NCBI GenBank assembly: GCA_947503365.1
Contig: CANNDT010000008.1
Coordinates: forward strand, 1-64,000
Direction: 5' to 3'
DNA: 64,000 nucleotides
Source: CANNDT01 sp945876205
Lineage (GTDB): Bacteria; Acidobacteriota; Vicinamibacteria; Vicinamibacterales; UBA2999
The notes below the pieces were generated by a model. The model was not told where the DNA came from, ran no database searches, and worked only from the letters and a program-made list of their open reading frames with translations. Position 1 is the first letter of the stretch; each line of letters begins with the position of its first letter. Of this stretch, positions 8,460 to 17,603 are shown piece after piece. Both the position numbers and the translations under genes were made by a program.

Positions 8460-9620
8460 TCAGTAGGTCAGCCGTTTTTCGATGAGGAGCTCGCGCTCCG
8501 CGAGACACTCGGCGATGCGCACGCCCGCTTCCCCACTGCCGTAGAGCGTGTCGCGCTTGGGTCGCTCTCCGGAGAGGTGACGGCGCGCCGCACCCGCGAT
8601 GGCGTGCCGATCGTGCGAGACGTCGATGACGTTGGCGCCGCGCTCGCGTCCTTGCTGGCGGCTGCCGATATTCACCGCCGGAACCCCGAGATACGAGCAC
8701 TCCCGGATCGCCACGCTGGAGTTGCCGATGATGCCCTTCGAATGCACCAGCAGGCGAAGGAAGTCTTCGGGATTCATGTTGCGGAAGAAATGGATATCGG
8801 ACGGGTGCTCGCGCTCGCGAAACTGCCGGATGCCCTTGGATGTTCCGTCGGACCCGGCGTCGGGGTTCGGCCAGAACCAGAGTGCTGGCAGACCGAGTTC
8901 CTTGACGGCGTGCAACGTCTCTTCGACCTGGTGCAGCGCCTCGTCGTACTCGGTGGTCACCGGGTGCTGCATCACCACGAAATAGCCGGCCGTCAGATCC
9001 ACCTTGTCGCCGACGCCGCCGTATTTCTTGAAGACGTCGAAATCAAAGTCGGGGCGACGAGCGACTTCCGCGGCGATGTCGATCGACGGACACCCGGTCT
9101 GCACGACGGAGTCGGGTTCCTCGCCGAGGCGGATCACGCGCTCGCGCGCAAGCCTGGTCGACACCAGGTGCAGGTTCGACAGCTTGGTGACCGCGTGCCG
9201 CACTTTCTCGTCGATCGACCCGGTGACCTCGCCGCCCTGCACGTGCACGACGGGAATGTTCATGTAGGCGCCGGCAACTGCCGTCGCCAGCGTCTCGTAG
9301 CGATCGGCGACCGTCACGACCGCGTCGGGGCGAAGGTTGTCGAATACCGTCGCGAGCTCGACCAGGCCGAGGCCGGTCGATTTTGCCGACGTCACGAGGT
9401 TCTCGCCCTCGAGCACCATGTAGACGCGCGCCTTGATCTCGAAGCCGTCCTGCTCGATGACCTTGATGGCGTTGCCGTAGCGATCGAGCAGCGCTGACGC
9501 CGCGACAACGAGCTGCAGCTCGAGGTCCGGATGTTCGTTGATCGCCTTGAGCGCCGTTCTGATTCGGGAGTAGCTGGGACGTGCGGTGACGAGAACGCAG
9601 ATACGCTTTTTTCGGCTCAT
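8460..9620 (-). CDS. neuC: UDP-N-acetylglucosamine 2-epimerase, hydrolysing (NeuC-type)
   Basis: 386 aa GT-B-fold epimerase. ICVLVTARPSYSRI at the N-terminus, VTVADRYETLATA (the family's D-R-E-T block), VHVQGGEVTGSIDEKVRHA, and GIIGNSSVAIRECSYLGVPAVNIG match the NeuC/LegG group. Such enzymes release UDP and give ManNAc or its 6-deoxy analogue, the substrate for the next enzyme NeuB. Its ATG overlaps the neuB stop by 4 nt. No frameshift or missing block was seen. The 6-deoxy/diamino alternative would need a dehydratase and aminotransferase not found next to it, so ManNAc is the simpler reading. Confidence 0.92.
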   Translation of the reverse strand: MSRKKRICVLVTARPSYSRIRTALKAINEHPDLELQLVVAASALLDRYGNAIKVIEQDGFEIKARVYMVLEGENLVTSAKSTGLGLVELATVFDNLRPDAVVTVADRYETLATAVAGAYMNIPVVHVQGGEVTGSIDEKVRHAVTKLSNLHLVSTRLARERVIRLGEEPDSVVQTGCPSIDIAAEVARRPDFDFDVFKKYGGVGDKVDLTAGYFVVMQHPVTTEYDEALHQVEETLHAVKELGLPALWFWPNPDAGSDGTSKGIRQFREREHPSDIHFFRNMNPEDFLRLLVHSKGIIGNSSVAIRECSYLGVPAVNIGSRQQGRERGANVIDVSHDRHAIAGAARRHLSGERPKRDTLYGSGEAGVRIAECLAERELLIEKRLTY

Positions 9621-10675
9621 CCTGCCTGCGATTCCTCTCGTGGGTCCACGAGGTCATCTTCGCGGAGCAGTTGGTCTGCCGCGACCGCGCGGCGAAGGCG
9701 GCGGCCCACCAGATCCGGGAGTTTCGCGCCTGGAATTCCGGTCCCCGGCTTCTTCGAGGCCAGGTGGTCTTCACGCAGCACCGTTCCCTCCGGGAGATCG
9801 GCGCGCGCCACGACACTTCTCGTGAAGATGTCGCGCAGCGGCTGCATCTCCTTCGCGAACCCATCCTTGTCGACCGGCGACGCATTCATCGTCTCGATGA
9901 ACCGAACACCGTCAACCAGCTGCCGCAGCTCGTCGAGTGTGACGGAGGCGCGAACGTCGGGACCAAACATGGCGCGGTTCATCGTGACATGAATCTCGAG
10001 CACCTTGATACCGATCGTGGCCGCTGCCAGGCCCGCGTAGATCGTCCCCGAGTGATCGGAGAGGCCGACCGGGACGCTGTAGCGGGCGCGCAGCGCCGGG
10101 ATCATGTTCAGTCCCACGCGCTCGGGCGGGCATGGGTAGGCCGTGGTGCACTGCATCACGGCGACGCTGACTCCCGCCGCCTTCACACGATCAACAGCGG
10201 CATCGAGCTCCAGGAGGCCGCTCATCCCGCTCGAGAGGATCACCGGCTTCCTGGTCTGAATCATCCGGTCCAGAAGCTGGACGTTGCCGACTTCGCCTGA
10301 GCCGACTTTCCATGCCGGCACTCCGAGCGGGTCGAGCAGGTCCACGGCTTCGACGGAAAACGGTGAGCTCAGAAACGCCACGTCCTTCGACTCGCAATGC
10401 TCCGCAAGACCGCGCCACTGATCCGCCGTGAACTCGGTCCGCTGCCAGTAGTCGTAGCGACGCTCGTCCTGCTTGCTGAACTTCACCCGAAACGGCTCGC
10501 TCGGGGTGCTTTCGGCTGCGGCGATGTGTGTCTGGAACTTGACGGCGTCGGCACCGGCGGCGGCAATCGCATCGATGAACGCGTGCGCCAGGCCAAGGCT
10601 GCCATCGTGCGCCATTGCTACCTCACCGATGATCAGGCACCGGGGACCGGCCAGCGTGAATGCGCGACTCTTCAT
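9617..10675 (-). CDS. neuB: N-acetylneuraminate (nonulosonate) synthase
   Basis: 352 aa. It condenses phosphoenolpyruvate with ManNAc or a related 6-carbon sugar. The N-terminal TIM barrel shows IIGEVAMAHDGSLGLA, DAVKFQTH, FLSSPFSVEAVDLL, WKVGSGEVGN and VILSSGM, and VGLSDHSG near residue 205. The C-terminal 60 residues are an antifreeze-like SAF domain (VVARADLPEGTVL, ASKKPGTGI, VGRRLRRAVAADQLL). The start ATG shares one base with the TGA of the upstream family B gene (TGATG). Length and domain order are normal for the family. Confidence 0.93.
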   Translation of the reverse strand: MKSRAFTLAGPRCLIIGEVAMAHDGSLGLAHAFIDAIAAAGADAVKFQTHIAAAESTPSEPFRVKFSKQDERRYDYWQRTEFTADQWRGLAEHCESKDVAFLSSPFSVEAVDLLDPLGVPAWKVGSGEVGNVQLLDRMIQTRKPVILSSGMSGLLELDAAVDRVKAAGVSVAVMQCTTAYPCPPERVGLNMIPALRARYSVPVGLSDHSGTIYAGLAAATIGIKVLEIHVTMNRAMFGPDVRASVTLDELRQLVDGVRFIETMNASPVDKDGFAKEMQPLRDIFTRSVVARADLPEGTVLREDHLASKKPGTGIPGAKLPDLVGRRLRRAVAADQLLREDDLVDPREESQAG

Positions 10676-12330
10676 CAGTGAGACCCCGCGCCGCGACCCG
10701 CGCCTGCGGTCAACACCCGGCGAACGACGCTCTTCAGTTGTGTCACACGCTGCCTGCGGCGCTTCATGCGATAGCGATCCTCCCTGGCAGCCTCTCGGAA
10801 CCGGCGCTCGTCGTCATGCGCCCGAATGTGCGCCTGTTTACTCGCGAGCCGGCGCGCGCGGTCGCGCTCCTCTTCCGCATGCGAGGCCTCGAGCATCATC
10901 CACTGCACCGACCGACGATCCGCGGCGGCGTACCACGCGTTGACGATGGGCCTCCAGGCTCGCTCGCGCACGCCGTCCGCAAGCGCTGCCGGCCTGACCC
11001 CAGCCGCCTGGTCTTCAAGCGCCGCGACGAACGTGGGCGTCGCAGCGCTATCGAAGCCACGCGGCCGGATAAAGCTGCGTACGAAGCTGGGATTGCGGTT
11101 CGGGAGCTGCCCAGCCAGGGCGGTATCGAGCTGCGCGACGTGCGCGTCCAGGTCGTGCGTGGTGTGCAGCATCGCATTCGGGCCGTCGAGCAGATAGCGG
11201 AAGTGAAGCGTCCCCCGCTGGCTCTCGTGGAACTCGGGGAGAAGCACGGTGAGCACCGGGCGGTCGACGATGGCCGCCTCGATCATCGCGCTCGTGTTGA
11301 GGCCGACGACGGCAGAGGCGTGATACATGGCGTCGAAGTACTCGTCGCGGCCAGCCTGATCGATCGGATGGCCTCCGCGAAACGCCACGCCCTCCGGCAA
11401 TGTCACGTCGTCCCACTCGTAGATCCGCTGTGGATGCGGTCGAATGAGGATGCCTGCCGCGCGGACCGCCGCGGACGAAGACTGGCGGACATGCTCGACC
11501 CAGCGGGATACGAAGCCAGCCTCGGACGGACTTCCGCGGAAGAGGGCGCCGCAGACGTAGAGCACAAACGGTCTCGAGGGATCGAGGCCGGCGGCTGTGC
11601 AGTACTCCTCGCGTGTGCGGCTCGGCGTCCGGCCGAACCACTGGTCGAAGCATTGCGCCCCGGTCACGATCACGCGCTCTGACGGCACGTGATGGAGCGT
11701 GGTCGCCTCGTCTCGCTGCGTCTCATTCCACACCAGCACGCGGTCGGGCCACTCGCGGAGGCGCGCCTTGCTGGTCAGGTGGTCCCAGCTCCAGATCGCC
11801 ACGGCCGTTCGAAGCCCGCGGCGCTTGGCGCTCCTGAGCAGATCCAGTTGTGGCGAGCCGAGCTCGATCAACGGGCTGAGCAGCACGACGTCGGGCTGCT
11901 GGGCAGCGAGGAACGCGTCAATGGCGGTATCAGTCGGAATCGCGCGGTCCATGGCACCAAGCATCCGCGCAATGAGCGATCGGCCGGGCATCCGTGACAG
12001 CGTGACCGCCAGTTGCGGCGTCCGCTCCCAGGCGCGCTCCCGGATCTTCGGCGCCTGATCGTAGAAAGACGAGGCATACGTCAGGTAGTCCAGGGACTTT
12101 CGAATCACGGTGGCGATCGAAAACCATCGCGCGTCGGCGCGCGGCGGCACGTACCCGACCGTGATGAGCGGTGAAGATGCCGCCAGCCGATCGACCAGCT
12201 CGCGGCCGCCGAGCGCCTCTTCCCTCTCCGCCACCAGGTGCACCTGATGGCCGCGCTCGGCCATCAGCCGTACCACGCTGTCGAAATTGCGGAAGTAGGT
12301 GAAGTGCCGCGCGACGAACAGGAGTCTCAC
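10675..12330 (-). CDS. family B protein, probable GT-B glycosyltransferase (copy 1)
   Basis: 551 aa, no assigned function. It opens with MRLLFVARHFTYFRNFD, a GT-B-like first strand and loop, then PDVVLLSPLIELGSPQ (147-161), SWDHLTSKA (181-189), TGAQCFDQWF (223-232), RPHP (297-300) and GLNTSAMIEAAI (343-354). The RPHP and NTSAxIEA blocks resemble the nucleotide-binding half of CDP-glycerol/KpsS-like transferases. The last 150 residues are Arg-rich and helical, ending in RRRQRVTQLKSVVRRV. No signal peptide or membrane span is evident. It lies directly upstream of neuB and 10 nt after the FkbM-like gene. Confidence 0.8.
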   Translation of the reverse strand: MRLLFVARHFTYFRNFDSVVRLMAERGHQVHLVAEREEALGGRELVDRLAASSPLITVGYVPPRADARWFSIATVIRKSLDYLTYASSFYDQAPKIRERAWERTPQLAVTLSRMPGRSLIARMLGAMDRAIPTDTAIDAFLAAQQPDVVLLSPLIELGSPQLDLLRSAKRRGLRTAVAIWSWDHLTSKARLREWPDRVLVWNETQRDEATTLHHVPSERVIVTGAQCFDQWFGRTPSRTREEYCTAAGLDPSRPFVLYVCGALFRGSPSEAGFVSRWVEHVRQSSSAAVRAAGILIRPHPQRIYEWDDVTLPEGVAFRGGHPIDQAGRDEYFDAMYHASAVVGLNTSAMIEAAIVDRPVLTVLLPEFHESQRGTLHFRYLLDGPNAMLHTTHDLDAHVAQLDTALAGQLPNRNPSFVRSFIRPRGFDSAATPTFVAALEDQAAGVRPAALADGVRERAWRPIVNAWYAAADRRSVQWMMLEASHAEEERDRARRLASKQAHIRAHDDERRFREAAREDRYRMKRRRQRVTQLKSVVRRVLTAGAGRGAGSH

Positions 12331-12340
12331 CGGGACACTC

Positions 12341-13255
12341 TCATACCTCGACCAGCGGGACGCCCTTCTCTTCGAACAGCTTGAACACGTCGGTCGCGTC
12401 GGCCGGCGTCTCCCCGCTCGGATCCCAGCGGTTGGTTCGCGGACGCCACGCCTGGGCCGGCGTCAGCGTGGGCACACCTGGCGCGAGGTCCTGCCGGACG
12501 AAGAACGCGTTGACGCCTGCGTCCTCGCACAGCACCAGGCGGTATCCCTTGCGTCGTGCGCACTTCTCGAGCGCCGCGATCGACGCCCCGTAGTACGCCT
12601 TCGGCATGCCCTTGACCTTGGGCGCATTGGGCAGCGTCACCGCGCGCTCGGGGCCGAACGACGCGTTGTACTCCATGACGAGCACGCGCGCGGTCGTCAC
12701 GGTGAGCGCGTCGAGCAGCCAGTAGTCGAAGCTGTCGATATCGATCGACAGGAAGTCGATCTCGCCGAAGAAGCCGGTCTTGCTGAGCAGTTTGTCGATC
12801 GTTTCAGGCGTGACCATCTTCCGCGCGATCTGGACCAGCGGCTTGGCGGCAAAGAGCTTCGTGGCGTCACGGATGGCGGCGCCACTGGCGTCTACCATCA
12901 ATCCGCTCCAGCCAAGCTCGTAGGCGAGGACGCCTGAATTCCCTCCCGATCCGCCGGAGCCGATCTCGACGAATCGGCGATCGGTCACGCCGGTCGCCTG
13001 CAGCAGCGCCAGGACGATTCCGTCTTCCTCGTTCTGGGAACGCAGCCGGAAACGCCGCGCCTCGATGGCGTATGGCGCCGCCAGATCCGAGCCGAGATAC
13101 TGCACCCGGATGAGCGACGTCATCTGCTTTCTGAAAATGCTCTTCCACTTCGCGTCGTTCTTCCGGTGAGCCTCGAACCGCTCGAGCGCCGCCGTCACGC
13201 GATCGAGCTTCTCGTGCAGGGCCGCGAGCTCCCGGCGAAGGTCGGTATCGGGCAT
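12341..13255 (-). CDS. FkbM-like methyltransferase-fold protein
   Basis: 304 aa from the ATG at 13255; a longer open frame to 13435 runs into the previous gene and is discarded. A short coiled coil (LRRELAALHEKLDRVTAALE) leads the protein. The core has FVEIGSGGSGGNSGVLAYEL, a SAM-motif-I-like loop, IDFLSIDIDSFDYWLLDAL, and VLVMEYNASFG, the order seen in FkbM-type enzymes. The C-terminal part (KGYRLVLCEDAGVNAFFV) is also typical. It would methylate a sugar hydroxyl. It lies 14 nt after the B+A fusion gene, among the family B genes. Substrate unknown. Confidence 0.7.
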   Translation of the reverse strand: MPDTDLRRELAALHEKLDRVTAALERFEAHRKNDAKWKSIFRKQMTSLIRVQYLGSDLAAPYAIEARRFRLRSQNEEDGIVLALLQATGVTDRRFVEIGSGGSGGNSGVLAYELGWSGLMVDASGAAIRDATKLFAAKPLVQIARKMVTPETIDKLLSKTGFFGEIDFLSIDIDSFDYWLLDALTVTTARVLVMEYNASFGPERAVTLPNAPKVKGMPKAYYGASIAALEKCARRKGYRLVLCEDAGVNAFFVRQDLAPGVPTLTPAQAWRPRTNRWDPSGETPADATDVFKLFEEKGVPLVEV

Positions 13256-13269
13256 GTCGGAGGACGCCC

Positions 13270-15972
13270 TCACGCCTCGGTCACCGCTTCTGTCGCGTGC
13301 TTCTTGCTGTAGAGCGCCTCCGCACCCCCGGCGAATCCAAGACGTACCACGTCGAGGTCGCGCGTGTTGAGCGCCACGAAAGCGCCGCCGCGCAGGCTGG
13401 AGAACACGCGCTTCGCCAGCTCGAGGTGATCCCACCTGAAACCGGTGGGATGAGAGAAGAACGCGAGCGTATCGGTGCCGAGCAGCGGCGCGAGATACGA
13501 GAACCCACCGTAGGTGCCGACAAACGCGGTGGCGCCGCTGATGACCTTGGTTTGAATGTGCAGGTTGTTTTCCGGCGTCATGAGGTGATCGATGCGGTGC
13601 AGGCGGCCGCGCACCTCGATCGGATAGTCGGTGTGGTCGTCGAACCGCGTGCCCGTATTCAGCAGTACGACGTCCGTGGTCTTCGTCAGCTCCCGAAGAA
13701 TCTCCGAAATCATCTTCCGGTTCTCGGGCGAGTCCGGCAGCGCCATGTTGGAATAGAACTTCACCGCCACGTACCGCTCGGGCAGATGCGCCGCGAGATC
13801 GTGCACGCCGGCCGGCGGGAGTTGCTTGAACACACTGAACGCCTCGACCAGCGTGACCGGCGCCATCTGGCGCCAGTACACGTTGAAGAGGTTGTACATG
13901 AGCGAGGGATGCAGCAGGCTTGGCTTCTCGAGCCCCAGCTTCGCCGTCACGCGCTCGATGATGGCCTGGTCGAACGCCGACACGTCCATGTGCTTGAAGC
14001 GGCCGCGGTGCTGAGACGCACGCTCTTCATTCATCGTGCGGAACTCGTCGGCCGAGTAAAACGACAGCACGTCGACGTAATTGGGCGTGATGTGGCGGTA
14101 CCACGAGTGACAGCCACCGCGAGAGACAACGTAGAGCTGGTCGTCGCGCAATCCGCCGTAGGCCTTCGCCCACGCCACGAACGGAATCCAGTACAGCAGC
14201 TCGAACCCGGTCTCGGTCAGCCACGGTCCGACGATGATCGGCCTCTTGCTGCGGCCGAGCAGCGTGACGGTCTCCTTCGTCTCATCGACTTCGGGAATAC
14301 CGGGGAACGTCAGCAGCTTGGCAGGGTCGCGCGGCTTGCCGAGCTTCGGCGTGAGATTCGCACCGCCGATCACCTTGCGACCCTCGTACGCCCGCTTGCC
14401 CTTGATCTGCGTGGCCGCGAACGACTTGAGCTGCAGCCAGAACTGCTTGCTGTAGTGGCGCACCGTTCTGCGCGCCTTGTAGCGCATCTCCTTGCGCCAC
14501 GGCTGCGACGCCATCTTGGCGTGCATGACCAGCAGCCACGGCAGCAGCAGCACGCGGTAGATCAGCGCCGCCGCGGCGCTCGCGGGATTGACCGGCGACC
14601 GGCCCAGGCGGCCTTCGGCCTCGATCGCATCGGCAAACCGCGGCGTCCCAGGCTCCTCGAGCCCGTGCGGCCTGATGAACCCTTCCGTGAACCGGCGGCT
14701 CTTCTCTGAATCGATAGGCGCGGGCGCAACTATCGCTTCGCGGATCTGCGAAGCGTGCTCCTCCATGGTGCGCGAGGTGTAGAGCAGACCGCCATTGACG
14801 TCGAGCAGGTAATGGAAATGGATCGTGCCTTCCTGGTTATTCGGCGACACGTCGGCCAGCAGGATGGCGTACACCGGGCGGCCGACGATACCGGCCTCGA
14901 GGAACGCGCTGGTATTGGTACCGACGACCGCGTGGCTGTAGTACAGCGACTCGAAGTAATCGTCCTTCGCCTCGGGGTCGATCGGATGCGCGCCCCACAG
15001 GACAACGTTCTTGTAGCCGGTGAGATCGACGTTCTGCCACTCGTCGAGACGCGCGGGATGCGGGCGAACCAGGATGCCGACGTCGCGAACGGCGGGATCG
15101 TCGCTGCTCCGCAGCGCCTGGATCCATTCCTCGGCGATGTGCGCGTCGTTGGCGGTGCGGCGGAAGAGAGACGAGCAGACCCACAGCACGTAGGGCTTGT
15201 CCGGATCGAGACCGACCCGATGACAGAATTCGCGGCGCGTCCGCGTCGGCTTCCGCCCGAACCACAAGTCGTAGCACTGCGCACCCGTGACGGTCACGCG
15301 ATCCGCGGGCACGCGGTGGAGGTCGACGGCTTCTTTCTTCTGGACCTCGTTCCAGACGGTAATGCGATCCGGAAACTGCCTGAGCAGCGCCTTGCTCGAC
15401 AGGTGATCCCAGCTCGCCACGCACAGCACGGTGCGGATGCCGGCGGCCCTGGCGCTGGCAAAGTGATCCGCCTGCGGAGATCCAAGGTCGATGAGCGGCG
15501 TGATCAGCAGGAGGTCCGGATTTTGATCGCGCAGGAATGCATCGATCTCCGGGCTCCGAGGGATGCTGCGCTCCAGGCCACGCAGGATCGCCGCCAGCAG
15601 CCGCCGTCCCATCGTCGTCCGAAACCCGGGCAGGGCGGCCAGCAGCACGACGGCTCCCGGCGCGCGCTCGCGTGACCGGGCGCGAAGGTGCGCAGTGTTC
15701 GTGTAGAGCGAATCGAGATATCTCAGGTAGTCGAGACCGAGCCGCAGCTTGCGCGCCAGCTCCGACCACGTGCCTTTCTCGCGGCCGGGCGTCCATCCGA
15801 CGGTGACCTTGGGATAATCCGCGGCGATCCGCTCGACCATGCCGCGGCCGCCCATCGACTCCTCGCGATCGGCGGACAGGTGGATTGTGTGGCCACGGTG
15901 CGCGAGCTCGCGGATCGCCGACTCGAACAGGCGCAGGTATGAGAAATGACGCGCGAGGAAAAGAATCTTCAT
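13270..15972 (-). CDS. two-domain fusion: family B (N) + family A (C), probable dual glycosyltransferase
   Basis: 900 aa. Residues 1 to about 510 are family B: MKILFLARHFSYLRLFESA, PDLLLITPLIDLGSPQ, SWDHLSSKA, TGAQCYDLWF, RPHP and GTNTSAFLEAGIVGRP. After a basic linker (about 515-565) a complete family A domain follows: GPWLTETGFELLYW at residue 582, SRGGCHSWY, LHPSLMYNLFNVYW, VAVKFYSNMALPDSPENR, VVLLNTGTRFDDHTDY and GTYGGFSYLAP. Both halves keep all blocks that their stand-alone relatives keep, so this is not a broken gene. The fusion is direct evidence that A and B act in one process, probably consecutive transfers. The ATG at 15972 overlaps the upstream stop by 4 nt. Confidence 0.85.
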   Translation of the reverse strand: MKILFLARHFSYLRLFESAIRELAHRGHTIHLSADREESMGGRGMVERIAADYPKVTVGWTPGREKGTWSELARKLRLGLDYLRYLDSLYTNTAHLRARSRERAPGAVVLLAALPGFRTTMGRRLLAAILRGLERSIPRSPEIDAFLRDQNPDLLLITPLIDLGSPQADHFASARAAGIRTVLCVASWDHLSSKALLRQFPDRITVWNEVQKKEAVDLHRVPADRVTVTGAQCYDLWFGRKPTRTRREFCHRVGLDPDKPYVLWVCSSLFRRTANDAHIAEEWIQALRSSDDPAVRDVGILVRPHPARLDEWQNVDLTGYKNVVLWGAHPIDPEAKDDYFESLYYSHAVVGTNTSAFLEAGIVGRPVYAILLADVSPNNQEGTIHFHYLLDVNGGLLYTSRTMEEHASQIREAIVAPAPIDSEKSRRFTEGFIRPHGLEEPGTPRFADAIEAEGRLGRSPVNPASAAAALIYRVLLLPWLLVMHAKMASQPWRKEMRYKARRTVRHYSKQFWLQLKSFAATQIKGKRAYEGRKVIGGANLTPKLGKPRDPAKLLTFPGIPEVDETKETVTLLGRSKRPIIVGPWLTETGFELLYWIPFVAWAKAYGGLRDDQLYVVSRGGCHSWYRHITPNYVDVLSFYSADEFRTMNEERASQHRGRFKHMDVSAFDQAIIERVTAKLGLEKPSLLHPSLMYNLFNVYWRQMAPVTLVEAFSVFKQLPPAGVHDLAAHLPERYVAVKFYSNMALPDSPENRKMISEILRELTKTTDVVLLNTGTRFDDHTDYPIEVRGRLHRIDHLMTPENNLHIQTKVISGATAFVGTYGGFSYLAPLLGTDTLAFFSHPTGFRWDHLELAKRVFSSLRGGAFVALNTRDLDVVRLGFAGGAEALYSKKHATEAVTEA

Positions 15973-17603
15973 CCGGTACGACGCTTCCGCTGCTGCTGTT
16001 TGAGTTGCTGGCGCGCCTGGAACCGTCGCGCCTTCTCGGCGCGCACTTCGGCTTTCGCCGCGAGCCGCGTGCTGCGGTCCTGCTCTTCCCAGTCTGCCCT
16101 CTTTTGGTTCCGCTCGGCCTCGAACCGTTCCCGCTCGTCCAGCATTAACGCGTGTCCGACACCGCGTTCGAATGCGGCCAGCCAGCGCAATGACGCTGGT
16201 GGCGCTTCAACGGCCTCGTTGCGAATCGGCGAGGCTGCGCGTGACCGTGCGAGCGACTCGATCGCTTCCACAAATACCGGCGTTGACGGCCGAGACAGTC
16301 CCTGCGGCCTCACGAACGCCTCAACAAACCGGCGCCCGCGCGCCGCATCAGGTTCCGCGCCGGTGAGCAGATCGTTGAGCTGCGCCGCGTGATCGTGGAG
16401 GTTGGTCGTGGCGTTCAGCAAGCCCCCTTCGAGGTCGAGCAGGTAGTGAAAATGCAGGGTTCCCCGCTGGCTCGCGTGAAACTCCGGCAGCAGCACCGTA
16501 TAGACCGGCCTGCCGACAATGCCAGCCTCGATGAACGCACTGGTGTTGAGACCCGCCACGCCAACGCTGTGATACAGCGAATCGAAATAGTCGGCGCGTG
16601 CCTCGGTGTCTACCGGGTTCGCGCCCCAGAACGCCACGCGATTCCACTCACCAAAGTCGACACCCTCCCACTCCTTCATGCGCGACGGGTGAGGACGAAT
16701 CAGGATGTTGACGTTGCGGAGCGCGCGATGCTCACTCTCGCGCAACGCCCGAACCCAATCCGCCACAAACAACGCTTCGTCGCGGCCCCCCCGAAAGAGC
16801 GCCGAGCACACCCACAGCAGGTACGGGCCATCGTCTGGCAGTCCGACGCGGCGGCAGAACGATGCGCGATCGCGGCTCGGCTGCCGGTCGAACCATTGGT
16901 CGAAACACTGCGCGCCGGTGACGACGACCCTGTCGGCAGGCACGTGGTGAAGATCCAGCGCCTCGCGTTGCTGCGTGGGATTCCACACCAGCACGCGGTC
17001 TGGCAGCGTTCGAATCAGCGCCTTGCTCGACAGGTGATCCCAGCTCCAGACACACAGCGCAGTGGGAACGCCCAATGCCTGCGCGGAATACAGGTAGTCC
17101 AGCTGCGGGGATGCGACGACGCCGATGAGCGGCGTGATCAGGACGGCGTCCGGCTTCTGCTCTTCGATGTACGCCAGGATGTTCGGGTCGCGCGGAATGG
17201 CGTGTTCCCACGCCGTCAGCACGCGCGCGAACCGCTTTCGCCCGGAGGGACCCGCGAAGACCGGGAGGCGCACGGCGGCCCGAAACAGTCTCGGCACGCG
17301 GGTCACCGCTCGCTCTCGAAGCCGGGGCGTCGACTCGTATGCGGGTTCGAGGTACCGCAGGTAGTCGAGCGTCAGCCGCAGTTTGGTGGCGAGGCGATAC
17401 CACTGGTCGGAACGCTCGGGAGCCCAGCCGGCCGTAATCCCCGGATAGTCACTCGCGAGCCGATCGATCATCGCGCGACCGCCGAACTCCTCGTCGCGCT
17501 CGGCCGCAATGTGCACGCGGTGACCGCGCTCGGCGAGGCCGCGCAGCACGGACTCGAAGTTGCGGAGATAGGTGAAGTGCCTGGCGAAGAAGAGGTATTT
17601 CAA
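15969..17603 (-). CDS. family B protein, probable GT-B glycosyltransferase (copy 3)
   Basis: 544 aa. MKYLFFARHFTYLRNFESVL, KPDAVLITPLIGVVASPQ, WSWDHLSSKALIR, TGAQCFDQWFDRQPS, RPHPSRMKEW and LNTSAFIEAGIVGRP follow the family order. It is close to copy 1 and to the fusion protein, all three having SWDHL where others have SWDNL. The C-terminus is a charged helix (KRADWEEQDRSTRLAAKAE) ending in RQQLKQQQRKRRTG. No membrane segment. It overlaps the fusion gene by 4 nt at its end and the GT2 gene by 4 nt at its start. Confidence 0.8.
   Translation of the reverse strand: MKYLFFARHFTYLRNFESVLRGLAERGHRVHIAAERDEEFGGRAMIDRLASDYPGITAGWAPERSDQWYRLATKLRLTLDYLRYLEPAYESTPRLRERAVTRVPRLFRAAVRLPVFAGPSGRKRFARVLTAWEHAIPRDPNILAYIEEQKPDAVLITPLIGVVASPQLDYLYSAQALGVPTALCVWSWDHLSSKALIRTLPDRVLVWNPTQQREALDLHHVPADRVVVTGAQCFDQWFDRQPSRDRASFCRRVGLPDDGPYLLWVCSALFRGGRDEALFVADWVRALRESEHRALRNVNILIRPHPSRMKEWEGVDFGEWNRVAFWGANPVDTEARADYFDSLYHSVGVAGLNTSAFIEAGIVGRPVYTVLLPEFHASQRGTLHFHYLLDLEGGLLNATTNLHDHAAQLNDLLTGAEPDAARGRRFVEAFVRPQGLSRPSTPVFVEAIESLARSRAASPIRNEAVEAPPASLRWLAAFERGVGHALMLDERERFEAERNQKRADWEEQDRSTRLAAKAEVRAEKARRFQARQQLKQQQRKRRTG

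Noticed and set aside
13297..14709. 470-codon plus-strand frame opposite the B+A fusion
   Set aside because: Antisense to a protein with clear family motifs; composition biased to Arg, Glu and His, with no domain.
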